A stretch of DNA of 64,000 nt from positions 124,001 to 188,000 of the forward strand of contig NZ_CP146101.1 of assembly GCF_037023745.1 (NCBI RefSeq), in the 5' to 3' direction. This DNA comes from Streptomyces sp. SCSIO 30461 (GTDB lineage: Bacteria; Actinomycetota; Actinomycetes; Streptomycetales; Streptomycetaceae). Numbering within the stretch: position 1 is the first letter of the stretch; every line of letters starts with the position of its first letter. A program made the translations under genes and the position numbers. Positions 47,512 through 55,586 of the stretch are shown here, one piece after another. The notes under the pieces were generated by a model that did not search any database, was not told the origin of the DNA, and saw nothing but the letters and a program-made list of their open reading frames with translations.

Positions 47512-48999
47512 GTGAGCATTCCCGAGCCCCTGGACGAGCCCTGGACCGACGTCGGTCCGGGTGCTCGACTGCCCGTCTCGCGCCAGAGGCGCGGAGAGGG
47601 CCGCGGGCGTGGCCGCGAGGAGCAGCACGAGCGCGGCCATGAGAGCGGCCCGTGGGACGACGGCGCACCCGGCGGGTTCGAGCGGGTTCCCCCGCAGGAC
47701 CTCGACGCCGAGCAGTCCGTTCTCGGCGGCATGCTGCTGTCCAAGGACGCCATCGCGGATGTCGTCGAGATCCTCAAGGGCCATGACTTCTACCGGCCCG
47801 CCCACGAGACCGTCTACCAGGCCATCCTCGACCTCTACGCCAAGGGCGAGCCCGCCGACCCCATCACGGTGGCCGCCGAGTTGACCAAGCGTGGGGAGAT
47901 CACCCGCGTCGGCGGTGCCTCGTACCTCCACACCCTGGTCCAGTCGGTGCCGACCGCGGCCAACGCCTCGTACTACGCTGAGATCGTCCATGAACGGGCG
48001 GTGCTGCGCCGCCTGGTAGAGGCGGGCACGCGCATCACCCAGATGGGATACGCGGCGGACGGCGACGTCGACGAGATCGTGAACTCCGCGCAGGCGGAGA
48101 TCTACGCCGTCACCGAGCAGCGCACCAGCGAGGACTATCTACCGCTCGCCGACATCATGGAGGGCGCGCTCGACGAGATCGAGGCGATCGGTTCTCGCAG
48201 CGGTGAGATGACGGGCGTCCCGACCGGCTTCACCGACTTCGACTCCCTCACCAACGGTCTGCACCCCGGCCAGATGATCGTGATCGCCGCACGTCCCGCC
48301 ATGGGTAAGTCCACCCTGGCGCTGGACTTCGCCCGTGCTGCGTCGATCAAGAACAATCTGCCCAGCGTGATCTTCTCCCTCGAAATGGGTCGCAACGAGA
48401 TCGCGATGCGCCTGCTGTCCGCCGAGGCACGGGTGGCCTTGCACCATATGCGATCGGGCACGATGACCGACGAGGACTGGACCCGGCTGGCCCGCCGTAT
48501 GCCGGACGTCTCCCAGGCCCCGCTCTACATCGACGACTCTCCGAACCTGTCGATGATGGAGATCCGCGCCAAGTGCCGCCGACTCAAGCAGCGCAACGAC
48601 CTGCGGCTGGTCGTCATCGACTACCTCCAGCTGATGCAGTCCGGTGGCTCCAAGCGGGCGGAGAGCCGCCAGCAGGAGGTCTCGGACATGTCCCGTAACC
48701 TCAAGCTGCTCGCCAAGGAGCTGGAGGTCCCGGTGATCGCACTCTCCCAGCTGAACCGTGGCCCCGAGCAGCGCACCGACAAGAAGCCGATGGTCTCCGA
48801 CCTGCGTGAGTCCGGCTCCATCGAGCAGGACGCCGACATGGTCATCCTGCTGCACCGCGAGGATGCCTACGAGAAGGAGTCCCCCCGCGCCGGCGAGGCG
48901 GACCTGATCGTCGCCAAGCACCGTAACGGCCCGACGGCCACCATCACGGTGGCGTTCCAGGGGCACTACTCGCGGTTCGTGGACATGGCGCAGACCTGA
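47512..48999 (+). CDS. dnaB: Replicative DNA helicase DnaB
   Basis: The hexameric 5'-3' fork helicase, 495 residues from GTG at 47512 (GGGAGGGGAGG upstream). A disordered Arg/Glu-rich N-terminal arm (about 1-55) precedes the primase-binding N-domain (PPQDLDAEQSVLGGMLLSKDAI). The RecA-like domain has Walker A ARPAMGKST, Walker B LVVIDYLQLM, SRQQEVSDMSRNLKLLAKEL and LRESGSIEQDADMV. No intein. The stop codon is 8 bases from the end of a Tn7-like element. Confidence 0.97.
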   Translation: MSIPEPLDEPWTDVGPGARLPVSRQRRGEGRGRGREEQHERGHESGPWDDGAPGGFERVPPQDLDAEQSVLGGMLLSKDAIADVVEILKGHDFYRPAHETVYQAILDLYAKGEPADPITVAAELTKRGEITRVGGASYLHTLVQSVPTAANASYYAEIVHERAVLRRLVEAGTRITQMGYAADGDVDEIVNSAQAEIYAVTEQRTSEDYLPLADIMEGALDEIEAIGSRSGEMTGVPTGFTDFDSLTNGLHPGQMIVIAARPAMGKSTLALDFARAASIKNNLPSVIFSLEMGRNEIAMRLLSAEARVALHHMRSGTMTDEDWTRLARRMPDVSQAPLYIDDSPNLSMMEIRAKCRRLKQRNDLRLVVIDYLQLMQSGGSKRAESRQQEVSDMSRNLKLLAKELEVPVIALSQLNRGPEQRTDKKPMVSDLRESGSIEQDADMVILLHREDAYEKESPRAGEADLIVAKHRNGPTATITVAFQGHYSRFVDMAQT

Positions 49000-49013
49000 C
49001 GACCACGTGTAGG

Positions 49014-49083
49014 TTCTCAAATCTCGTGTCATTTTCTCAGTCGCGATGTCATCCGAGTGGCCGATCTGACACGGGATTGAGAA
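49014..49083. repeat. Left-end subterminal repeats (transposase-site-like)
   Basis: Three copies: 49014-49031 and 49034-49051 inverted (TTCTCA-N6-GTGTCA and TTCTCA-N6-ATGTCA), and 49067-49083 direct (TGACAC-N5-TGAGAA). Consensus TGACAY-N5/6-TGAGAA. They resemble the repeated TnsB sites that mark Tn7-family ends. Confidence 0.8.
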
Positions 49084-49201
49084 TCGCTGCTCATCGCCGT
49101 CACTCGTTTGGGTGACCCTGTCTCAGGTCCGGCCTGCGAGCCTCCCGCGGATGCGAACGTAGCGTCCGTGAAGGGGACTGCCTGCGATCCGGGGGTGACT
49201 T

Positions 49202-49903
49202 ATGGCGGCAGGGCTGAGCCCGGGATCGATCACCGTGAGCCTGCGGGGCCCGAACGGCAGCTTGCTTGAGAACCGGGAGTGGACTGCTTCCTCGATCGAC
49301 GGGCTTGCGGCGGCGGACCCGTGGCGGACCTTCCGCTGGTACCGAGGCCAGCGGCACTACTCGGGCACCTACTGGTCCGCCACAATGCGCGACCACGTCA
49401 TCTACGAGTCGCGCCTCGAACTGGAGAGGCTCCTCTTCGCTGATTTCGATCCGTCCGTACGGCACATCGTGGCCCAGCCCTTTTTGCTCAAGGCCGAGGT
49501 GGACGGGGCCGTGCGCAAGCACATCCCGGACTATCTTCTGGTCACCGACGAGGGGCCTGTGATCGTGGATGTGAAGCCACTGCACCGGTTGTCCAAGCCG
49601 GAGGTGGCCTTCACTTTCGGCTGGACCCGTGAGGCGATGGAGGTTCGCGGGTGGAGTTACGAGGTCTGGAGCGAGCCACCTGCGGCTGAGCTGGAGAACG
49701 TCCGTTTCTTGTCGGGCTACCGCAGGGACTGGCTGTTCGATCGTGGGCTCGTCGACGAACTCCGTGGCGCTGAACTCGATGGAGTCTCTTTGCGACGCGC
49801 GGCGGTCAGCCTGCCTAATCACCCGGAGGAGCAAGTCCGTTCTGCGGCAATCCGTCGATCCGCCCAGGCGGTCCGGTCACGACTGGCTGCGGCGCCGATC
49901 TGA
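49202..49903 (+). CDS. tnsA: TnsA-like transposase endonuclease subunit
   Basis: 233 residues. Cuts the 5' strands at transposon ends in heteromeric (TnsA+TnsB) transposition. The restriction-endonuclease-like core is visible: E69/E73 in YESRLELERLL, D110 in HIPDYLLVTDEG, and D123-x-K125 in VIVDVKP. The C-terminal helical part (about 190-233) looks complete. The ATG at 49202 has GGGGGTGA upstream. It lies about 120 bases inside the left end, next to dnaB, reading away from it. The stop is followed directly by the deletion junction into tniQ. Confidence 0.82.
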   Translation: MAAGLSPGSITVSLRGPNGSLLENREWTASSIDGLAAADPWRTFRWYRGQRHYSGTYWSATMRDHVIYESRLELERLLFADFDPSVRHIVAQPFLLKAEVDGAVRKHIPDYLLVTDEGPVIVDVKPLHRLSKPEVAFTFGWTREAMEVRGWSYEVWSEPPAAELENVRFLSGYRRDWLFDRGLVDELRGAELDGVSLRRAAVSLPNHPEEQVRSAAIRRSAQAVRSRLAAAPI

Positions 49904-49947
49904 CCTGTGTTTCGACGCTTCGCCTGCCTCCTGGCCATCCGGTTCTC

Positions 49948-51699
49948 ATGGCGCAGGACCGGGTCACGGAGATCATCGACGGGCCGACAGCGGCCTTCGG
50001 CCCCTACCGGACTGTTCCCCAGCCGACACCGGCGGTGCTGGCCGACATCCGGGCCCTGGGCATCCGCGTCCTGAGCGACGTTCCCGCTGCTGTCCTGCGT
50101 GAACAGATGCCGGCCGACATCGCAGAAGCGCACCTCGCCACCGATCCGATCGTCCCGCGCACGGAACAGGCGGCGGACCGCCCGGGGTTCATGGCCCCGC
50201 CACGAGCCGCGGATGCCGCGGTCGCGGTCACCATGGCCCTGGGCATCCTGGAACAGCCAGGAATCCACCGGGCTGGTGAGGCCCTGCGGGGCCTGCTGGA
50301 AGCAGTACGCGAGGAACTCACGCAGATCTCGGCTACCAGCATCGACGACTGGGGCCAGGGCATCAGCCCGGTGCTGCAGTCCGTGCACCTGGCCGCCCTC
50401 GACCCCTCCCTCCGCCCCAGCGAGCACATCCGCTACCGCACGACCGAGACTCCCCGCCGGCCTGCAAGGACCACTCGGGACATCGAGCAGCGAGCCAGAA
50501 AGATCCCCACGATGTTCTGGCCGTACTGGACGGTCCGGCTCACACCGCCCGAAGGAATACATTCGCGGACCCTGGCCCCCGCCCTCGCCGCCCTGCTGCT
50601 GATCCCCGACAGCCGCACCTCCTTGGACCAGTCCGCTCGGCTGGTCGGCGATGCCATCGACGGCATCGAGATCTCACGCCTCCTCCAGGAACTCGACGAC
50701 CTTCCACAATGGCCGGACATCGTCACCGCCCTGGACCGGCTCGCCGACCGCCTTGACGCCGATGACATCCCCATCGACTACGGCCGGCGTCGGCTCCTGG
50801 ACTACACCGGACTGCTTCCCCATGACCGCTGGCTGGAGATCTGCCGCCGCACCGGAACACCGCCAGGGACCAGCCGGCGCGAACGCATCGCCCGCAGCCA
50901 ACTCTTCCAACGCCTCAGCGGCCTGCCTGCCGAGTCCGTCCCCGACCTGGGCGGGCTCGACAGCGCAGAGTTCCGGGCGACGTCCTTGAGGCTCACCGCC
51001 CTTCAGACCCCCGAACTCGCACACGCCCTCCAACAGGAAGCCCTCGAATTCCTCGCCGCGCAACACATCCACGAAGAGCCCGCGACCTGGCAGCCTCCCA
51101 CCGCCCTGCTGGCCGGACTCTCCCTTCCTGGCCCCGACCCGGCGCATATCGACCTCCCCCGCCTGCACCAACTCGTCCGAGAACGGCGGCACCCCGTTCA
51201 GCACGCCGCCCAAGTCCTGGGCACGAACGTCGAGGCCATCCGGCATGTCCTCGACGAACACCCAGCCCCCGCACCCCCGCTGACGAAGAACGCTGCCAGA
51301 GCCACCGGCCGCATCCGGCAGCAAGCCCGGCAAGCCATCCCGGCAGAGCGCTTCACTCAGCTCTACCTCGACGAACACCGGTCCCTCCAGCAGATCGCCA
51401 CCCTTACCGGCTTCTCCCGCAGACTGCTGACCGATCTCGCCAAGGAGTACGGCATCCCGCTCAGGGAGGGTCCCCAGGACTACAGACACCGTGGCACCAT
51501 CGAACGGGAATGGCTGTTTGAGCAGTACGTTGTCCACCGACGAACCCTGCCCGACCTTGCCCGCGAGACGGGTATGAGTACTGCGAACATGGCTCGGTGG
51601 GCCCACACCCACAACATCCCTCTCCGGCCCCGTGGTGGAGCAAGCCACAACGTTGCCCTCCGAGCGCGCGACCGCGCTCAGTCGCCCCCGCCGTCATGA
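49948..51699 (+). pseudogene. tniQ: TniQ/TnsD-like targeting protein, 5' part deleted
   Basis: 583 residues from the first ATG. It corresponds to the middle and C-terminal parts of a TniQ-family protein: VPQPTPAVLADIRALGIRVL, then two HTH-like repeats at the end (SLQQIATLTGFSRRLLTDLAKEYGIPLR and TLPDLARETGMSTANMARWAHTHNIPLR). The N-terminal zinc-finger half that contacts TnsC is absent. Homology-like coding continues upstream in frame (LRLPPGHPVL) to about 49910, right behind the tnsA stop. A deletion therefore removed tnsB, tnsC and the 5' part of tniQ. Family attribution is from memory. Confidence 0.68.
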
Positions 51700-51752
51700 G
51701 CAGATGACGACATGGATGCGCTGTCACTGGACGAAGAAGACAGCCCCACACC

Positions 51753-53003
51753 TCACCTTGCGCCGTGCCGTCGAACGGACGGGAACACCAGTACCACCCC
51801 GACCGCGGTCAGCTGCCACAACACACCGAGCCCGAGGAGCCGGTCTGCCCCCACGATGTTCGACACGGGCCCGGCCAGCGCCAGCCCGAGCGGCCCCAGG
51901 GCGAAGGCACCCAGGCTGTCGAACGCACTGACCCGTCCGCGGACCTCGGCGGGGATCTCGCGCTGGATGACGGTCGTCACGAGGGTGTTACACACCGCTG
52001 CCCCGGCCCCTGCGAGGAGTGCGGCCGCGGCCACCCAGCCCAGCGGCAACCGCGCCGCCAACGCTGCTGCCGGGAGTGCCCAGCCTGCGGATGCGGCCAC
52101 GGACCAGACGAGCGCCCGGCTGGGGTTCCTGCCGAGCAGTGCCAGGCCGCTGCCGATTGACCCGATGCCGTACAGGGCCAGCACCAGCCCCCAGGCACTG
52201 GCACCGCCGAGCCGCTGCTGAGCAAGAGTCGGACCCAGCACCAGGAACGGTGCCCAGAGAACGAAGTTGAAGAGGCTGATGTGGAGGGTCGTGACCCACA
52301 GCCATGTGCGGGAGGTGAACTCCTTCCAGCCGCGCCCCAGGTCGGTGAACAACCCATGGCGGGGCGTGGCCAACTGCGACAGGGGCAGCCCAGCCAGGGC
52401 CAGGGCGCTCACGCCGTAGCTGACCGCGTCGACAGCGAGCACGGTGCCAGCATCAGAAACAGCGATGAGCAGACCGGCCAGACCTGGACCTGCGACCGAG
52501 GTCACAGCCTGGACGATCTGCAGCAGCGAGTTGGCGTCCGCAAGGTCATCTGCCGGAACGAGACCGGGCACCAGAGCCGTCAGACCCGGGCTGAACCCTC
52601 CCTCACCGATTCCGAGGACCACCGCCAGCGCGACCACTTCCCAGACCCTCGCGCTATGGGTGAGCAGCAGTACGGCCAGCGTGCCCTGGGCGGTGAACCG
52701 GAGCAGATCCGCTGTCAGCATGACTGCACGGGCTCCGAGACGATCGGTGAACACGCCGCCGAGCAGCAGCACGACCAGCACAGCGAGGATCCGCGCCGCC
52801 ATCACCACGCCGACGGCGTCGACCCCGCCGCCAGGCATCTGCAGCACGGCGAAGGTCGTCCCGATCGTGTTCATCCCGGTGCCGAGTAACGACGTGCTCT
52901 GGCCGATGAGGAAGCGGCGGAACGAGGAGTGCCGCAGCGTGCGCAGGCGGTGAGTGGCTGTCTGGGGCTTGGATGCAGCGGGCGGGCGAGTGCGAAGCGT
53001 CAT
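51753..53003 (-). CDS. MFS efflux transporter (transposon cargo)
   Basis: 416 residues, about 12 hydrophobic segments, MFS drug-export type. The loop after helix 2 reads GGVFTDRLGARAVMLTADLLR, a good MFS motif A, and the second-half equivalent is REIPAEVRGRVSAFDSLG. Complete, with ATG at 53003 and GGAGG/GGAG upstream. It is the only intact cargo gene in the element, convergent with the tniQ remnant and divergent from the recombinase gene. Its upstream region has repeated ATTTACTGC motifs. Substrate unknown; a resistance role is inference. Confidence 0.85.
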   Translation of the reverse strand: MTLRTRPPAASKPQTATHRLRTLRHSSFRRFLIGQSTSLLGTGMNTIGTTFAVLQMPGGGVDAVGVVMAARILAVLVVLLLGGVFTDRLGARAVMLTADLLRFTAQGTLAVLLLTHSARVWEVVALAVVLGIGEGGFSPGLTALVPGLVPADDLADANSLLQIVQAVTSVAGPGLAGLLIAVSDAGTVLAVDAVSYGVSALALAGLPLSQLATPRHGLFTDLGRGWKEFTSRTWLWVTTLHISLFNFVLWAPFLVLGPTLAQQRLGGASAWGLVLALYGIGSIGSGLALLGRNPSRALVWSVAASAGWALPAAALAARLPLGWVAAAALLAGAGAAVCNTLVTTVIQREIPAEVRGRVSAFDSLGAFALGPLGLALAGPVSNIVGADRLLGLGVLWQLTAVGVVLVFPSVRRHGAR

Positions 53004-53100
53004 GGCTCCGCACTTTTCCTCCGTCAGCCTATTCCCTGCAAGCGTTTCCGAGAAAGAAATCTGATTCTTCCACGAGTAATTTCCATTCCGGGTAATTGGC

Positions 53101-53190
53101 GCAGTAAATGGCCTATATTTACTGCAACATGCCTGGTGGTAGGCTCAGCGGAAGAAGGATGGGGCAGGCTCCATGGAGTTCATTTACTGC
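53101..53190. promoter_or_regulatory. ATTTACTGC repeats in the MFS/recombinase divergent region
   Basis: GCAGTAAAT (53101-53109) and ATTTACTGC (53117-53125) form a 9-bp dyad with a 7-base spacer, and a third direct copy lies at 53182-53190. The surrounding 53004-53201 is markedly AT-richer than the rest of the window. It is a likely operator/promoter region for the MFS gene, with no cognate regulator gene in the element. Confidence 0.5.
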
Positions 53191-53201
53191 GGATGGCCAG
53201 C

Positions 53202-54095
53202 ATGAGTCAGCACCAAACCGACGGAGCGGGAACACCTCGCCTGGCGCCGGTGGAGTACAGCGCAGCCGTTGATCGCTATCTCGCCGCGGCCGATCTCGGC
53301 AGCGCCTCCCGCCGCGTTTACCGCATCTCGCTGGTCGGGTGGTCCTGGCCATTGGTCGACCGCCGGGCTCCGACCGGTCGCGAGCGCCGGGGGGCCCACC
53401 CGCCCGTCGTTCCTCTTGCCCTGCTCGACGACCCGAAGGCCCCAGAGCGGCTGCAACGGGCACTGGCCGACCGTGCCGCCGCTGCGGAGTCACGCACACT
53501 GGCCCGCGAACTGGCCTGCCTTCGAGCCGCTACGGCATGGTGGCTGGCAGAAGGCTGGATCACCGCAGACCCGGCCGCCGGACTGGCACCGCCGGCGCCG
53601 TGTCCTGGACCGGCACCGAACCCCTCCGACGCTTTCACGGCTGCGAGGGCGACTGCCGCCGACCCGGATCGGGCCCGCGCCGCCCTCGCCTTGCGGGCGC
53701 CACTCAGGGAGTTGACTCTGTGGCACCTCCTCCACGAGTCGAGAGCCCCCGTCGAACAGGTGCTCGCCCTCAACATCGATCACCTCGACCTGTCCAGCCG
53801 ACGCACCAGGGCGCGCGCGGCAGCAGCCCTGAGCTGGGGATGGGGCACGGCACGCCTGCTGCCCATGCTGCTGGCCGGGCGCACTGCGGGGCCGGTGTTC
53901 GTCACCGACCGAAGGGCCCCCGCCTCCATACCGGCAGCTGACCGCTGCCCGGTGACCGGCCGAGGGCGGCTTTCCTACCGCCGGGCCGCAGAGCTCTTCA
54001 CCGCCGCGACCAGACCACTCGATCCAGTCGGCCGCGGCTGGACCCTGCTTGTCCTGCGCGACCGGGCACCCCGGAGCAGGACGGTCCCCAGATGA
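53202..54095 (+). pseudogene. Tyrosine recombinase, C-terminus lost
   Basis: 297 residues. An N-terminal SAM-like core-binding domain (AVDRYLAAADLGSASRRVYRISL) and the start of the catalytic domain (LRELTLWHLLHESRAPVEQVLALNIDHLDLSSRR, first catalytic Arg region). It has family-typical WGTARLLPMLLAGRTAGPVFVTDRRAP and CPVTGRGRLSYRRAAELF. Where the catalytic HxLRH box should be it reads WTLLVLRDRAP and stops soon after; the H-x-x-R and the nucleophilic Tyr are missing. Probably inactive. Start uncertain (53193 or 53202, poor ribosome binding site). Confidence 0.72.
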
Positions 54096-54170
54096 CGCGC
54101 CGGGGCAGGTTGAGTCTCCGTGCTCGCTGGCTGGCCCGTCTGACGGACCTACGTGGGCGCCAGTAGGAAA

Positions 54171-54265
54171 TGACACGGATCTGAGACCGGCAGGGCCTGA
54201 CACGACGTGAGGCAGCGAGAGAACGCCCAGGTCACGGCGTCGTCGAATGACATCGAAAGTGAGAA
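54171..54265. repeat. Right-end subterminal repeats (transposase-site-like)
   Basis: Three copies, all in the same orientation: TGACAC-N5-TGAGAC (54171-54187), a weaker TGACAC-N4-TGAGGC (54198-54213) and TGACAT-N6-TGAGAA (54248-54265). The last overlaps the terminal inverted repeat. They match the left-end consensus TGACAY-N5/6-TGAGAA. Confidence 0.75.
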
Positions 54266-54387
54266 CCTACAACGTGGAGGCGCCTCGGGACCGGCCCCAT
54301 CTCGCCGCACTCTCAGCGCAGGGTCTGACAATTCAGACCGGGCAGCACATTCATGTGGAGGCTGTCATCACCTGGGATACTCGTCTC

Positions 54388-54843
54388 GTGGACACATCGA
54401 GGGCTTCCTGGGTCAATACGACGCACGATTGGTCCGGCCTCGTTGATGTGGATCACCTGTCGCACATCCGCCACAATCCCGACGAGTTCGCTCCGGGAGG
54501 GCCGTGGCACCTCGTCCTTGAGGTGCTTGGCTATGCCGCTGACGAAGCGGCAAGCAGGGGCGGGGGGCGATGCGTCGTAGTTCTCCATCCCGACGGTTCC
54601 CTGTCCGTGCGGGACGATGGACGGGGCACTGACACCCGGGTCGACGAGCACGGCCAGAGCGTGAAGAAGCCGGTCATGGCCACCAGGGATCTCCGGTTCT
54701 TCGACTTCCCCGAGACCGAGGTGCTTGGACGGCGATCTTTCGCGCCTGACCACGTCCTGGCCTCATCTGGAGGTTCAGCTCGAGGACCAGCGGCTGCGGC
54801 GTCACGCTCTACGGTCGTTCGCCGACTGAGCGTCCATCGGTGA
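54388..54843 (+). pseudogene. GyrB-like ATPase fragment, C-terminus replaced
   Basis: A GHKL/GyrB-type ATP-binding N-terminal segment (VDVDHLSHIRHNPDEFAPGGPWHLVLEVLGYAADEA, then VVLHPDGSLSVRDDGRGTDTR and KKPVMATRDLRFFD). Related stand-alone Streptomyces proteins, as I recall them, continue with a RRGMSVVAALS (G2-like) motif, which is absent. After about 54730 the frame loses similarity. A different frame (54755-54834) reads LEVQLEDQRLRRHALRSFAD like the tail of another gene. The start is uncertain. The longer frame from 54247 begins inside the transposon end. Confidence 0.6.
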
Positions 54844-55235
54844 GCCGGCGACCGGGCAGCAGTGACGCGGGCAGCAGCGCCAGCGCCAGCAGAGCCGCCG
54901 AGTTGCTGGAAGAACTCGGACTGTCAGCGAGCCATCTCATGGACGCCGTCCGCGAGTACGCCGACGGATGGGGGCTCGCCTTCGACCCGAAGGACATGAA
55001 CGCCTCCCCGCAGCAGCTCAACGGGGATCACTGGGAGGACTGGCTTGCCAGCGACTGCCCGGCATTGCTCATCCGAGGCAGCCGCAGCACGGTGCTCGGC
55101 GCCGAGCATGCGAAGGATATGGCGGCACGTCGCCCCCACACCAGGCTCGTCGAACTCCCCGCCGGGCACACCGTCCATGGGACCGTCCCAGCAGAGTTCG
55201 CCGCAGCCGTAAGGGAGTTCCTCAGCACGATGTGA
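54840..55235 (+). pseudogene. C-terminal fragment of an alpha/beta hydrolase
   Basis: 131 residues. DCPALLIRGSRSTVLGAEHAKDMAARRPHTRLVELPAGHTVHGTVPAEFAAAVREFL is the last third of an alpha/beta hydrolase: the acid-loop strand and the catalytic-His GH motif. The nucleophile elbow, oxyanion region and most of the core are missing, so it cannot be active. The N-terminal 25 residues are low-complexity and probably out of register. With the preceding GyrB-like fragment it marks a decay zone right of the transposon. Confidence 0.65.
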
Positions 55236-55378
55236 GTTGCCGGAAGGGGACATCGCGTCCAGCTACCGGCGGTCTGAATGGTCACGTCACTCGGGCGTTC
55301 TGCCGGTGCCGGTAACGTGGACGAGTGACCGGGCCGCCCAGTGGATCGGTGAACAGCACGTACCAGAACGAAGCCTGG

Positions 55379-55424
55379 GCGAGGAGACCGCGACCGCCAT
55401 ACCGGCGTCGGCCGGTCTCCTCGC
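55379..55424. terminator. Hairpin in the 55236-55586 gap
   Basis: GCGAGGAGACCG (55379-55390) pairs with CGGTCTCCTCGC (55413-55424); the 22-base loop can pair further (CGACCGCC/GGCGTCGG). It is a probable terminator for the leftward cell-wall protein gene or for the hydrolase fragment. I see no gene in 55236-55586. Confidence 0.5.
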
Positions 55425-55586
55425 TTGGATGTCCGGCTCAGCTTCCGCAGGCCGAGGCATGCGGCTTGCCCCTGGTTGGGGCTGCGGCATGAAGGGCCAT
55501 GGCTCTCCTGCCGGTCATGGCCCCAGTTCCGCGATGACGGTACCGGCGTCAGGACTCGCGTCCGTGGCCCCGCAAGCGGACAGGCA

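Larger units (their letters stand above)
49008..54271 (+). mobile_element. Internally deleted Tn7-like transposon downstream of dnaB
   Basis: A 5264-bp element bounded by perfect 12-bp inverted ends, TGTAGGTTCTCA (49008-49019) and TGAGAACCTACA (54260-54271). Each end carries three subterminal 16-18-bp repeats, a TnsB-site-like layout. Contents from left: tnsA-like endonuclease, 3' part of a tniQ-like gene, an inverted MFS gene, and a truncated tyrosine recombinase. No DDE transposase or TnsC/TniB ATPase remains, so it should be non-autonomous. Flanks read CCACG before the left end and ACGTGG after the right end. A 5-bp ACGTG duplication fits if one TG was lost at the left junction. Confidence 0.82.

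Noticed and set aside
54096..54170. Search for the missing catalytic C-terminus of the tyrosine recombinase in other frames
   Set aside because: None of the frames after 54095 shows the H-x-x-R or nucleophilic Tyr context, so this is not a simple single frameshift.
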